From Akkermansia muciniphila (GTDB lineage: Bacteria; Verrucomicrobiota; Verrucomicrobiia; Verrucomicrobiales; Akkermansiaceae), in contig CAMDLP010000006.1 in NCBI GenBank assembly GCA_945901795.1, positions 1 through 64,000 of the forward strand: DNA of 64,000 nucleotides, given 5' to 3'. The notes beneath the pieces are model-generated. The model was not told where the DNA came from. It ran no database searches and saw only the letters and a list, made by a program, of their open reading frames with translations. A program made the position numbers and the translations under genes. Below are positions 1-12,775 of the stretch, piece by piece; the first letter of the stretch is position 1; every line of letters starts with the position of its first letter.

Positions 1-1
1 C

Positions 2-1006
2 ATCAATCTTGGTGGCACGCCACCGGATGTTCCGCTGCCGGTGATGGAACTCAAGACTCTCGACGGCAAGACGCTCCGGGTTCCCGATGACACCAACGGA
101 AAATTGACGCTGCTGGTATTTGTCGAGCCGCCCGCGGTGATCGAGACGGCACCGGAACTCGATGCCAATGGCAAGCCCAAGCCCAGGACCCCGAACTTTG
201 TCATGGCCCGTGCCCTCGAATTGGCCGAGCGCCATGTGAACAAGGACCTCGAAGTCGTCGCCGCCTTTCTCTGCGACGACCCGGCCAAGGCCCAGGCCAT
301 GATGAAAGTGGAGGGATGGACATGCCGGGCGGCGATGGTGCCCGGCGGGCTCGCCAACCCCATGGTGCGGCAGCTCGGGATCCTGTCGGCCGATCGCATC
401 CCGAATGTCTTCCTGCTCCGCCGTGACGGCACCATCGCGTGGGATGCGAGGGGGCTCGAATACATGGGCGGTGGGGATCTATTCGCGACACTCCTTGCCA
501 TGAAGGTGCAGATCGAGACATGCGAGGTGGAGCATGCGTGCAAGTCCCTGGAAAAGGGCGATTTCAAAGAGGCTGCCCGCGTCTTCGGCGGCCCCTATCT
601 TCCCTGGAGCCCCGATCGCTTCGGCTGGCGGCCTCCGCAATATCATGGCCAGGCGCTGGCCTACATCGGCATGCAGGACTGGAAAGCCGCGCTCGAGTCC
701 ATCGAGATGGCGGTCGACGCCCAGAAATTGCGCTACTTCTCGGGCAGACGCGACGACGGGGATACCGTCCGGTGGCGAGAGATGGCTGCCACGGTCACGG
801 TCGTGCCCTCGGATGAAATTCTGGTGGAACTATGGACCACCAAGGCCGGGATTCTCGACAAGCTCGGCCGCAAGGACGAGGCGGCTCAAATGCGCAAGCT
901 CGCCGCAGAGCCAGCCAAGCCGGATGCTCCGAGTATCTATAAATCGACCCACGAGAGATTGAAAGACTGGTTGAAGAAGCACCAAATGGAGACGCCGAAA
1001 CCATGA
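2..1006 (+). CDS. Thioredoxin-like (TlpA/AhpC-type) protein, 5' end outside window
   Basis: The reading frame is open from base 2, so the gene begins before the window. GTG at 41 and ATG at 44 are internal. The visible part has a strand followed by an LTLLVFVEPP segment where TlpA proteins carry the catalytic CxxC, but no CxxC is present. A cis-proline-like RIPNVFLLRRDGTI segment, typical of the end of a thioredoxin fold, follows. The C-terminal third is helical and repeat-like (resembling TPR), rich in Lys and Ala. It is probably an exported redox-fold protein without thiol-disulfide activity. The upstream text PPDVPLPVMELKTLDGK fits the usual linker before a TlpA domain. The specific role is unknown. 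Confidence 0.6.
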   Translation: MNLGGTPPDVPLPVMELKTLDGKTLRVPDDTNGKLTLLVFVEPPAVIETAPELDANGKPKPRTPNFVMARALELAERHVNKDLEVVAAFLCDDPAKAQAMMKVEGWTCRAAMVPGGLANPMVRQLGILSADRIPNVFLLRRDGTIAWDARGLEYMGGGDLFATLLAMKVQIETCEVEHACKSLEKGDFKEAARVFGGPYLPWSPDRFGWRPPQYHGQALAYIGMQDWKAALESIEMAVDAQKLRYFSGRRDDGDTVRWREMAATVTVVPSDEILVELWTTKAGILDKLGRKDEAAQMRKLAAEPAKPDAPSIYKSTHERLKDWLKKHQMETPKP

Positions 1007-1085
1007 AGACACGAACAATGCCCGGCGGGTTTCGCCGGTTCCGGCGATCATGATATAATATTCACAACATAAATCGCATTATGAT

Positions 1086-1304
1086 ATGAAACAGAATCAG
1101 AAAAACTACGACGCCATCATCATTGGTGGCGGGCATAACGGATTGGTGGCCGCCAGCTATCTTGCGAAGGCGGGAAAATCCGTGCTCCTGCTCGAAGCGC
1201 ATGACGAACTCGGTGGTACCACCACCAGCGGTCGAGGAGTCTCGAACCTTTGCTTGCGAAGTGCTGCCGATCGGATCACCCTCCGCGCACTATGCAGGCC
1301 GTGA
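1086..1304 (+). pseudogene. Truncated FAD-dependent oxidoreductase (phytoene desaturase type)
   Basis: The first 45 or so residues are a clear FAD-binding Rossmann start: DAIIIGGGHNGLVAASYLAKAGK, with a GxGxxG-type loop, then LLLEAHDELGGTTTS. Family members run to about 500 residues. Here the similarity stops near base 1230 and the frame ends at 1304, inside khpA. The remaining about 450 residues are absent from the window. It is best read as a 5' remnant joined to unrelated sequence, by deletion or by misassembly. Confidence 0.7.
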
Positions 1305-1588
1305 CCGATCGATTGAAGAATTTCCTCCAATACGTGGCCGTCAACTTGATCGACGAGCCCAGCCAGGCGCAGCTCAAGGTGGCGGAGTTGGGGCCCAAGC
1401 GGCTGCGGTTCAAGCTGGTTCTCGCCAAGCCGGACGTGGCGATGCTGATCGGCAGGAACGGCTTCACCGCATCGGCGATCCGGAGCATTTTGAAAGCCGC
1501 CGCCGAGCGGGAAGGGGTGCAGGTTTCGCTGCAAATTCATTCGCAGGAGGAGGAAGCGGAGCTGCTGGCTAAAGAAGGCGAGCATTGA
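1292..1588 (+). CDS. khpA: KH-domain RNA-binding protein KhpA
   Basis: A 98-residue single KH domain protein. The opening MQAVTDRLKNFLQYVAVNLID is the usual KhpA N-terminus. The RNA-contacting GxxG loop is GRNG at residues 54-57, inside VAMLIGRNGFTASAIRS. I place the start at ATG 1292 because the 14 codons further upstream look unlike the family. The acidic tail (EEEAELLAKEGEH) is slightly longer than usual. KhpA proteins bind many RNAs, often with KhpB, and usually sit beside rpsP. Here the upstream neighbour is a broken oxidoreductase, which supports a rearrangement just before this gene. Confidence 0.85.
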   Translation: MQAVTDRLKNFLQYVAVNLIDEPSQAQLKVAELGPKRLRFKLVLAKPDVAMLIGRNGFTASAIRSILKAAAEREGVQVSLQIHSQEEEAELLAKEGEH

Positions 1589-1594
1589 AAGTTT

Positions 1595-2575
<981 letters not shown>

Positions 2576-2621
2576 GACGCGCGGACTTTCGCCGCTGCGG
2601 GAAAAAGTGCAAGCGCGCGGC

Positions 2622-2953
2622 TCACCGCTGGATCAGCCGTTCCTCGATCCAGCCGGCGACGTCGGGAAAAGCGCCGTTTTCCAAGGGCCGGCCGATGCCG
2701 AGTGCCAGCGCTCGTCTAGCAGTGCCCGCGCCGTTTTGCAAAGCGCCCACAAGCGCTCTAGCCCGAAGGCTTCCTCATGCGCCGCGATCTACAGCACGCT
2801 GTCCGCGCTGGTGTAGAGTATCGGCTTGCCGGTCCGCAGGTGTTCCTCGCCGAGTTGGACCAGGATTTCCGCGCCCGCGTCGCCGTATGCCGCCGCGTCC
2901 GGCGCATTGCCACAACCCACTGAATCCAGGACGATGCACAGGACGCGCTTCAT
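2622..2953 (-). pseudogene. deoB: Phosphopentomutase DeoB remnant (internal deletion plus nonsense codon)
   Basis: Reading from ATG 2951-2953, the first 24 residues ([19 protein letters not shown]...) match the DeoB metal-binding N-terminus. The text then jumps to the [21 protein letters not shown] segment, which lies well over 100 residues later in intact enzymes. Directly after it, a TAG at 2789-2791 replaces the expected glutamine codon of SVLQIAAHEE. Similarity ends near 2710. From there one frame stops at 2633 and another continues as LGIGRPLENGAFPDVAGW..., apparently the tail of a different gene. The ATG overlaps the fdhD stop (ATGA), so the original gene was translationally coupled. 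No functional enzyme can be made. Confidence 0.8.
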
Positions 2954-3726
2954 GCGGTGGGTGAGTAGCGGTTGAAAACCGGCGGGCGCAGGAAGCCGAT
3001 CAGCGTCTGCCCTGATTTTCTAGCAAACTCCACCGCCAGCGAGCTCGGCGCGGAAATGGCCGCCACCGCCGGAATCCGTGCGGCCAGCGCTTTCTGCATG
3101 ATTTCGAATGACAACCTGCCGGAAACTAGCATCAGCGTGGATTTAAGGTCGATGCCGTGCAACAGCGCGTGGCCGATCACCTTGTCCACCGCGTTGTGGC
3201 GGCCAATGTCCTCGCGGAGAACGAGCAGCTCGCCATCAGCGGAAAAAACGCCCGCCGCGTGCAGTCCGCCGGTCGTTTCGAAGGTCGCCTGCGCCGCGCG
3301 AAGTTTCGCCGGAGCTGCGAGGAGAACGTCGTCGAAAATTTCGATCCCGCGCTCGATCGGCGGGAAGTCGGTGAAAATCGCCTCCAGCGTCGCCTTGCCG
3401 CAAAGCCCGCAGGACGAGCCGGTGAAAAGATGCCGAGTGAGCCGCCCGAGGTCCACCGCCACGCCGTCTGCGAGAAACACCAGCACCCGGTTTTCGTCGG
3501 GCCGCGGCTCGATTTTCCGCAATTGCACCACCGAGGAAATGATGCCCTCAGTCACCAGAAAGCCCGCCGCCAGCTCCTCGTCGTGGCCGGGCGTCCGCAT
3601 CACGACCGCCACCGGATGGCCGTCGAGACGGATTTCCAACGGCTCTTCCACCGCGACTTGGTCGTCGATCGCAGCCGCTCCGGCGGGCCGGTGTTGGATC
3701 AGCGAAATCGTTTGCGAGGCTTGCAT
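2950..3726 (-). CDS. fdhD: Formate dehydrogenase accessory sulfurtransferase FdhD
   Basis: A 258-residue full-length FdhD. The family transfers sulfur from a cysteine desulfurase to the molybdenum cofactor before insertion into FdhF-type enzymes. The CxxC loop is C106-G-L-C109 in [29 protein letters not shown] and [14 protein letters not shown] are further family blocks. The probable client, an FdhF/YdeP-type molybdopterin oxidoreductase, lies at 17041-19350 rather than next door. The stop overlaps the start of the deoB remnant, and icd lies 14 bases upstream, so the minus-strand group icd-fdhD-deoB may share a transcript. Confidence 0.93.
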   Translation of the reverse strand: MQASQTISLIQHRPAGAAAIDDQVAVEEPLEIRLDGHPVAVVMRTPGHDEELAAGFLVTEGIISSVVQLRKIEPRPDENRVLVFLADGVAVDLGRLTRHLFTGSSCGLCGKATLEAIFTDFPPIERGIEIFDDVLLAAPAKLRAAQATFETTGGLHAAGVFSADGELLVLREDIGRHNAVDKVIGHALLHGIDLKSTLMLVSGRLSFEIMQKALAARIPAVAAISAPSSLAVEFARKSGQTLIGFLRPPVFNRYSPTA

Positions 3727-3740
3727 GTTCGCGAGCTTTG

Positions 3741-6681
<2,941 letters not shown>

Positions 6682-7113
6682 ATGGACATCCAAATCGCCA
6701 CCCTTTGTGACTTCGCCGCCGACTACAATGGCAAGCTCGTCATTTCCGGAACCTTCGACACCCTCGCGGCCCGCGCCGTGCCGGTGGTGCACCCGTCGTG
6801 CGCCCTCGCCATGCGTTTCTGCTTCACTCCGGAAGACGCGGGCCGCCACAAGCTCTCGATCAACATCATCAACGAGGACGGCGAATCGCTCGACCCGAAC
6901 AACATGCCGATCGAGCCCGAGTTCGAAGTCGCTCTTCCGAAGAACGTTCCTTTCCTCACCCGCAACATCGTGATGAACCTGCAAGGCCTCCGCTTCGAGG
7001 AAGCCGGCATCTACTCCATCGACATCGGTTGCGACGGCGAGATCCTCGTTCGCCTGCCACTCCGCATCGTCCAGGTCTCGCAAGGACCTAACGGCGAAAC
7101 CCAGGTGGCCTGA
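6682..7113 (+). CDS. DUF6941-like conserved protein
   Basis: A 143-residue protein starting MDIQIATLCDFAADYNGKLVISGTF. I prefer ATG 6682 to the upstream ATG 6637, since the 15 extra residues are basic and unlike the rest. The protein is beta-rich with a FDTL...VPVVHPSCALAMRF core and an INEDG segment. This pattern is known from a short bacterial family, common in Verrucomicrobia and Planctomycetes, annotated as DUF6941. Its function is not established. There is no signal peptide or membrane segment. Its TGA and the stop of the converging ATPase gene lie in one small palindrome (tgatccccggatca, 7111-7124). Confidence 0.6.
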   Translation: MDIQIATLCDFAADYNGKLVISGTFDTLAARAVPVVHPSCALAMRFCFTPEDAGRHKLSINIINEDGESLDPNNMPIEPEFEVALPKNVPFLTRNIVMNLQGLRFEEAGIYSIDIGCDGEILVRLPLRIVQVSQGPNGETQVA

Positions 7114-7121
7114 TCCCCGGA

Positions 7122-9875
7122 TCAATCTTCATTCGATGCGTCACGGATCATCTGATCCGCGGCGCGCTTTTTTATGTTCCGCCGGGCGAACCACTTCCGG
7201 ATTTCCTCGGCCCACAGCACGCTGCTGGCCACCGCGCCGATGAGGAAAAAGTGAGTGGGTGAGATCGGCACCGTGTGAAACAGCCGGTTCATCGGCTCGG
7301 TGTAAACCACGGCGAGCTGGAGCAGGTTCGCGAGCACCAGACCGCCTAGCAGCCAGCGGTTCCGGAGCAGGCCGAGTCGCAGCGCCGAGCGGGTGGCGCT
7401 CTCGCAGTTGAGCGCGTTGAACCACTGGCAGACGGCGAGCAGGGTGAAGGTCTCGGTTTGCACGACGGCGAAGGGCGCGCCGGTCGAGAGCCGCCAGATA
7501 AAATAGCCTAACGTGGCGGCGGCGGAGGTGGGCACCATCACGGCCATGCGGAGCAAGATGGCGCGGGTGATGAGCGGCTCGCTGGTGCGGATGGGCTTGC
7601 GCGTCATTTCATCCCCCTCGGGTTCTTCCATCACGAGGTTGATTGTTAGCGTGCCTTCGGTGATGAGGTTGATCCATAGGATTTGCACGGCGGCGAGCGG
7701 CAGCGGATAGCCGGATAACAGGGCGCCGAGAAGGACGATGACCTCGTCGAGCGAGGTCGCGAACAGGAACAGCAACAGCTTCTGGATGTTGCCATACACG
7801 AGCCGGCCCTGTTCGACGGCGCTCACGATGGTGGCGAAATTATCATCCGTGATCACGATCTTGGCCGCCTCTTTCGCCACCTCGGTACCGGTGATTCCCA
7901 TGGCCACGCCCACATCCGCGCGGGCGAGCGCGGGAGCGTCATTCACCCCGTCGCCGGTCATCGCCACGACGTTGTTGCGTGATTGAAAAGCCTCGACGAT
8001 GCGGAGCTTCTGCGCGGGATGCACTCGCGCGAATACCGCGATGCGGTCCAGTTTAGCGACCAGCTCCGGCTCCGACATTTCCTCCAGCTCGCGCCCGTCG
8101 ACCGCCCGGTCGTGCGCGTCCGCCATGCCGAGCATGCGGGCGATGGCCAGGCCGGTGGCCTTGTGGTCGCCCGTCACCATCACCGGTCGGATGCCGGCGG
8201 CGTGACACGCGGCGACCGCCACTTTCACCTCCTCGCGCGGCGGATCCATTTGGCCGACGAAGCCTAGGAAAACCGCGCGCCCGTCGAACTGCTCAAAGCC
8301 CGCGTCCTCGTCAATCGTCGATGACTCGACCATCGCGACGGCCAGCAAGCGCAACGATTGATCCGCCATTTCCTCGGCGACTGACAGAAACTTCCGGCGC
8401 TTGTTTTCATGGAGCGGCCGCACCTCGTCGCCATGTCGGGCGTGACCGCAGAGCGGCAACAGCATCTCGGGCGCGCCTTTGATAAAAATGCGGTTAGGCC
8501 CGTGCTTGTGGCCATGTTGCGTGGCCATCAGCTTGGCATCGGAGTCGAATGGGATCTCCGCGCGGCGCGGCCATTCATGATGAAGCCGCGCGGGCTCGAC
8601 GCAGCCCTTGAGCGCCACGGTGAGCAACGCCGCTTCCGTGGGATCTCCTAACGCACGCCAGCGGGACTCCTCGGAGGTCGGCGGCACGAGCTGGGAGTCG
8701 TTGCATAGCGCGCCGGCCTCCAGGACGAGGCGCAGCGCGGAGTCTCCCGCGGGCGAGAGCTCATTTCCATCTGAAACCAAGCTGCCTTCCGGCGCATAGC
8801 CGGAGCCGGAAACCTCGATCTCGCGGCCGTCCGGCAGCCACAGCGCGGTGACGGTCATCTCGTTCTTGGTCAGCGTGCCGGTCTTGTCGGTGCAGATGAT
8901 GCTGGTGGCTCCGAGCGTCTCGACCGCGGCTAACCGGCGCACGATGGCGCCCTTCGTGGCGATGCGTTGCATGCCCACGGCGAGGGCGATCGTGAGCGCC
9001 ACCGGCAGGCCTTCCGGCACCAGCGAGACGGTCTGGCTCATGGCGACCATTAGAATTTCCGTCAGCGGCATTCCCCGCAGCATTCCGGCGACGATCACCA
9101 GCGCGAACAAGCCGACGGATGCCAGCACCAGTTGGCGGCCGAACTGGTCCATGCGGATTTCCAGCGGGGTTTTCGGCTCCACGGCGGCGGTGGTGATGGT
9201 GGCGATTTTCCCCACTTCGGTGGCGAGTCCGGTCGCCACCACCAGTGCCTTGCCGCGTCCGGCGGTGATGTGGGTTTCGGAGAAAACCATGTTGCGGCGA
9301 TCCGCTAGCAGGGTGTCTTCCGGCAGGGGATCGGCGTGTTTGACCACCGGCAGCGACTCACCGGTGAGCGCGGCCTCGGAAGATTCGAGCGCGGCGGTTT
9401 CGAGCAGGCGGGCGTCCGCGCCCACGGCATCTCCGGCGGCCAGCACCATCACGTCGCCCGGCACCAGATCGCGCGCCTCGATCAGTCTCGCCTCGCCGTC
9501 CCGCAGGACCCGCACATGCAGTGACGAAAGCCGCCGAAGCGATTCCATCGACCGCTCGGCCCGCCCTTCCTGAAACGCGCCAATCAGCGAATTGACGATG
9601 ACGACCACGAGGATGACTCCCGCGTCCTCGTGTTTGCCCAGCGCGAAGGCCAGCACGGCGGCGGCGAAGAGCACGTAAATCAGCGGGCTGGTGAACTGCC
9701 GCAGAAACACGCGCCACCAGGATTCCCGCTCCTCTTCAGGCAGCGAATTCGCGCCATGCCGCGCGAGGCGCAGCGCGGCCTCCTCGGAAGTGAGGCCCTG
9801 CAGCGGATCGCCGCCGATCTCGCGACAGGCGTCCGCAGCGGGCATCTGATGCCAGGCCAGGGTGGGGGAGTTCAT
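7122..9875 (-). CDS. P2-type cation-transporting ATPase (calcium/monovalent cation pump family)
   Basis: A complete 917-residue P-type ATPase. Actuator motif TGES is at 171-174, the membrane cation-site motif PEGLP at 287-291, the phosphorylated aspartate D330 in DKTGTLT, and the hinge motif TGDGVNDAPAL in the distal half. An N-terminal cation-ATPase domain (EEAALRLARHGANSLPEEE) and a C-terminal cation-ATPase domain with six membrane helices are present. This architecture is that of Ca2+ (SERCA/PMCA-like) or Na+/K+/H+ type pumps, not heavy-metal pumps, since no CPC motif is seen. The ion cannot be named from motifs alone. It converges on the DUF6941-like gene with an 8-bp gap. Confidence 0.92.
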   Translation of the reverse strand: MNSPTLAWHQMPAADACREIGGDPLQGLTSEEAALRLARHGANSLPEEERESWWRVFLRQFTSPLIYVLFAAAVLAFALGKHEDAGVILVVVIVNSLIGAFQEGRAERSMESLRRLSSLHVRVLRDGEARLIEARDLVPGDVMVLAAGDAVGADARLLETAALESSEAALTGESLPVVKHADPLPEDTLLADRRNMVFSETHITAGRGKALVVATGLATEVGKIATITTAAVEPKTPLEIRMDQFGRQLVLASVGLFALVIVAGMLRGMPLTEILMVAMSQTVSLVPEGLPVALTIALAVGMQRIATKGAIVRRLAAVETLGATSIICTDKTGTLTKNEMTVTALWLPDGREIEVSGSGYAPEGSLVSDGNELSPAGDSALRLVLEAGALCNDSQLVPPTSEESRWRALGDPTEAALLTVALKGCVEPARLHHEWPRRAEIPFDSDAKLMATQHGHKHGPNRIFIKGAPEMLLPLCGHARHGDEVRPLHENKRRKFLSVAEEMADQSLRLLAVAMVESSTIDEDAGFEQFDGRAVFLGFVGQMDPPREEVKVAVAACHAAGIRPVMVTGDHKATGLAIARMLGMADAHDRAVDGRELEEMSEPELVAKLDRIAVFARVHPAQKLRIVEAFQSRNNVVAMTGDGVNDAPALARADVGVAMGITGTEVAKEAAKIVITDDNFATIVSAVEQGRLVYGNIQKLLLFLFATSLDEVIVLLGALLSGYPLPLAAVQILWINLITEGTLTINLVMEEPEGDEMTRKPIRTSEPLITRAILLRMAVMVPTSAAATLGYFIWRLSTGAPFAVVQTETFTLLAVCQWFNALNCESATRSALRLGLLRNRWLLGGLVLANLLQLAVVYTEPMNRLFHTVPISPTHFFLIGAVASSVLWAEEIRKWFARRNIKKRAADQMIRDASNED

Positions 9876-10353
9876 CGTCAGCCATGCATCATCGCCGAAT
9901 CTCCAGATGGATGCGAGGCCTGAGTTTCCAATCCGCAGGCATTTCCCGGCAGGAGTGCGGCAAGCTCTGCTGCCGCCTGCGAGGGATGTGAGCTCTGCTC
10001 CATGCGGTGCGGAGCTTCTTTCTCTTCTTCACCGCGCATCGAAGACGCTCTGCCCCGCATCCGGCAGAGCCGGAGCTGCCGTGGGCGCGAGCAGAGCATC
10101 ACGCACTCCGGAGTGCGGCAAAAATCCGCTCAAAGAAATCATCGTTATTCCCAATCCCTAAAGGGTTGAACTACATGCAACGACTCAGCCGAGACGACTG
10201 TGCTTCCGCGCCGTTTTCACAAATCATGATGCGCGACCGCATCGAATGAAGTTGCGACATCAGGGGAACTCGTGCGATGGTGTCAATCCGCGCGTCCTCG
10301 TGAAGAAACGCGGACGATGGTCTTCATGCGTGATTTTCCCCCGACCCCGGCGC
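9876..10353. other. Intergenic region between the divergent ATPase and primase-like genes
   Basis: No gene is recognised in these 478 bases. An open frame reaches back from the downstream gene to ATG 10246, but its 36 extra residues are basic and low in complexity, so it is treated as leader. A small palindrome (cactccggagtg) lies near 10100. The promoters of both flanking genes must be here, but no clear -35/-10 pair can be assigned. Confidence 0.4.
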
Positions 10354-11760
10354 TCCATGGAATCTTTTTATGCCAACCGTTTCGTGAGGAAGCGGCTCTC
10401 GGAATTTCTCGGGGGCGAGTCGCTGGCCCGCGCCACGGCGGTTTACCTGACGCACACCGACGGCTGCCTGTATGACCGGCGGGAATTGCATCCGTGCACC
10501 GAGCTTGACTGGTTCATGGAGCGGGAGATGGACATTTCCCGATCGCTAGCGGATTCGCAGTCCTATCTGCTGCACCTGGATCTGGAGTATGTGAACTTCG
10601 ACTCGCCGGCGGAGGCGTTTGTCGATCCGGCGCGCTGTTTCGAGCTTCAGGAACCGGTGGTGAAGGTGATCGAGGCGCTGCTGCTCGAATGGGGAATCCG
10701 GCCGCTGCATTTGCTCACCGGCCAAGGCCATCATTTCGTCTGGCGGATCGGCCGCGAGTCCGGGGTGGCGGGAAAGCTCAGGGAGTTGAGCCCGGCGCCG
10801 GAGCTGGTAGGCCCGTGCATGGAGCGGTTGCCGGCGATCCTCACCGGGACCATCGAGCCGGTGGACCAGGCGGTTTTCTCGGCGGTGGCGCTGGTGATCG
10901 AATACGTGGCGCACCGGATCAAGGAGGTGGCCGGTCCGCTGTGCCTGCTGCCGGTGGAACTCACGGCCGTGCATGTGCCGCCCACGGTGACGGCACAGCG
11001 CGAGATGGTTTCCATCGACATCTCGGAGTATGGCGACCCCTTGCACACGCGGGTGATCCGGATGCCGTTCACCAACTACCGCAAGCCGTGGGTGACCGGG
11101 CTCTTCCGGTGGCTCGGGCTGGAGGGGGAGATCCCGGAGTTCCGCTCGGTGCCGCTGCATGAGATGGATTTCAGCAAGGCGATCCAGATGCGGCAGAACG
11201 ACGCGGAGGTGCTGGACCTGGCGCAGCGCGCCTGTGTCCGCATTCCCCATCAGGAGGCGGGCACGGTCCGGCTGCTGGACGAGTATCTCGCGTCGCGCTT
11301 GAGGCGGTTTCATGAGTATTACTACTCGACCCGGCATGACCCGAAGGATCAGTGGCCGGAAACCTACGACAAGACGCCCCTGAGCGTCCTGCCGGAATGC
11401 GTCCAGCACTTGTTGGAGTTCCCGAACGACCTGCTGCTCAAGCCCGCGGGCATGCAGATCGTGACGCGCTGCCTGCTTGCGCGGGACTGGCATCCGCGCC
11501 ACATCGCCGGATTGATCCGCTCGAAGTTCGAGAATCCGGCGTTCGGCTGGGGGACCGACTGGAACGACTACGAGGCCGGCACCCGCGCGGATTTTTATAC
11601 CCGCGTCTTCGCATGCCTCTATTTGACAGGGCTTGACCGCTTGGTAGATTTCAACTGCGCCGCCACCCGCGAGAAGCAATTCTGTTGCCGCCGGCAGGAG
11701 GGCGCTTGCGATTTGGAAAACGTGCGGCAAATCCTTTTATCCAAACTTCCCGATGACTGA
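10354..11760 (+). CDS. Archaeo-eukaryotic primase/prim-pol-like protein (putative)
   Basis: A 468-residue protein that matches no named family I can assign with certainty. Three elements recall the archaeo-eukaryotic primase fold in the right order. A hydrophobic strand ends in acidic residues (LLHLDLE, 71-77). A glycine-histidine turn follows (TGQGHHFVW, 121-129). Then comes an acid (D221), followed by HTRVIRMPFTNYRKP (230-244), which resembles the R-hR-P-x-S-x-x-K strand of prim-pols. The C-terminal half is helical and ends with four cysteines (C435, C444, C445, C452) that could bind zinc or an Fe-S cluster. ATG 10354 is chosen because similarity-like text begins at MESFYANRF. Its stop overlaps the next gene by 8 bases, so the two are co-translated. 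No phage or plasmid helicase is adjacent. Confidence 0.45.
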   Translation, partial: SMESFYANRFVRKRLSEFLGGESLARATAVYLTHTDGCLYDRRELHPCTELDWFMEREMDISRSLADSQSYLLHLDLEYVNFDSPAEAFVDPARCFELQEPVVKVIEALLLEWGIRPLHLLTGQGHHFVWRIGRESGVAGKLRELSPAPELVGPCMERLPAILTGTIEPVDQAVFSAVALVIEYVAHRIKEVAGPLCLLPVELTAVHVPPTVTAQREMVSIDISEYGDPLHTRVIRMPFTNYRKPWVTGLFRWLGLEGEIPEFRSVPLHEMDFSKAIQMRQNDAEVLDLAQRACVRIPHQEAGTVRLLDEYLASRLRRFHEYYYSTRHDPKDQWPETYDKTPLSVLPECVQHLLEFPNDLLLKPAGMQIVTRCLLARDWHPRHIAGLIRSKFENPAFGWGTDWNDYEAGTRADFYTRVFACLYLTGLDRLVDFNCAATREKQFCCRRQEGACDLENVRQILLSKLPDD

Positions 11761-12601
11761 ATGGCCCATCGCTCTTTCCACGGGTTGCTTCTACCGCCGG
11801 AGCATTTTCGACGTGCTCGGCGCGGTCCGGGCGGCGGGCTTCCGTCAGATCGAGGTCTGTTCGTCGCCCATGCACCTCGACTTCCACAACGACGCCGACG
11901 TGCGCCGCGCCGGCGAGAAGATGCGCGAGCTCGAAATCACCCCCGCGTCGCTGCACGCGCCTTTCGCCGAGCACATCGACATCACCTCGCTCGACGCCGC
12001 GGTGCGCGAGGCCGCGGTGCAGGAGCTCATCCGCGCCTGTGAGGCCGCCGCGCTGATGGGCTGCGAAAACGTCGTGCTCCACCCCGGCCCGGAGCGGGAA
12101 GGGCGACCGCCGCAGGAGGAGTTTCTCCAGCGGATGCACCACGCCGCCGAGGCGTTGAACCGGGTCGCGGAACGCTGCGGCGCGCTCGGTGTCCACCTGT
12201 TGCTAGAGAACATGCTCGCCCACCTGATGTTCGGCCATGTGCGGGACATGATGTATTTGCTAGGCGAGATCAAAACCAACGATGTCGGCACCTGCCTGGA
12301 CACCGGCCACGCGCATCTGGCCCGTGAAATGGGCGTGGTCATTCAGAAACTTTCAGGGCATTTGAAAATGGTCCACGTCAACGACAACCATGGCGACTGG
12401 GACGCGCACTTGCCGCCGGGTGCGGGCTCGATCGACTGGCCCTGGGTCATTGGCGAGCTGCGGCGCGTCCACTTCCACGGCGTGCTGGTGTTGGAGCTTT
12501 CCAGCGGCGAGCAGGAAACGGTGGAGGCGTTCCTGCGGCGGGCCGTTCACGCCCGTGAATACATGGAATGGCTTTGCCGCAAAGGAGGCGCAATGCGATG
12601 A
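11753..12601 (+). CDS. TIM-barrel protein, sugar phosphate isomerase/epimerase or endonuclease IV family
   Basis: A 282-residue member of the AP_endonuc_2/xylose-isomerase-like TIM-barrel superfamily. Metal-ligand candidates appear in family order: SLHAPF, the VVLHPGP histidine, LLLEN glutamate, CLDTGHAH aspartate and histidine, VHVNDNHGDWDAH, and a late glutamate in LVLELS. Members either isomerise sugars or nick DNA at abasic sites. Motifs do not separate these roles, and the short length and HVNDN text lean towards the isomerase side. It overlaps the primase-like gene by 8 bases, so a DNA-related role cannot be excluded. Confidence 0.8.
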   Translation: MTEWPIALSTGCFYRRSIFDVLGAVRAAGFRQIEVCSSPMHLDFHNDADVRRAGEKMRELEITPASLHAPFAEHIDITSLDAAVREAAVQELIRACEAAALMGCENVVLHPGPEREGRPPQEEFLQRMHHAAEALNRVAERCGALGVHLLLENMLAHLMFGHVRDMMYLLGEIKTNDVGTCLDTGHAHLAREMGVVIQKLSGHLKMVHVNDNHGDWDAHLPPGAGSIDWPWVIGELRRVHFHGVLVLELSSGEQETVEAFLRRAVHAREYMEWLCRKGGAMR

Positions 12602-12645
12602 ACCGGCATGCCATGGAAACATCCTGGCTGGTGAGCGATGAATCA

Positions 12646-12662
12646 GGCGCGGAGGCCGCGCC
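12646..12662. terminator. GC-rich hairpin, weak terminator candidate
   Basis: A 7-bp perfect stem (GGCGCGG / CCGCGCC) with a 3-base loop lies 45 bases after the TIM-barrel gene. Only TT follows, so if it terminates transcription it does so weakly or with Rho. Confidence 0.35.
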
Positions 12663-12775
12663 TTGAAAGTCGGGTTTGCAAGTTGGGCGGGTTAATCCGC
12701 TCGTCCTTGAGGTCCGGATGCTCAGTTCGTGGATTTTACCGCTCGAAAAATCCGCCACGCTTGCCAGATTGCGGC

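Noticed and set aside
10546-11730. 394-codon minus-strand frame opposite the primase-like gene
   Set aside because: Low-complexity, His/Arg/Gln-rich, and fully inside a better frame with ordered motifs and coupling to the next gene.
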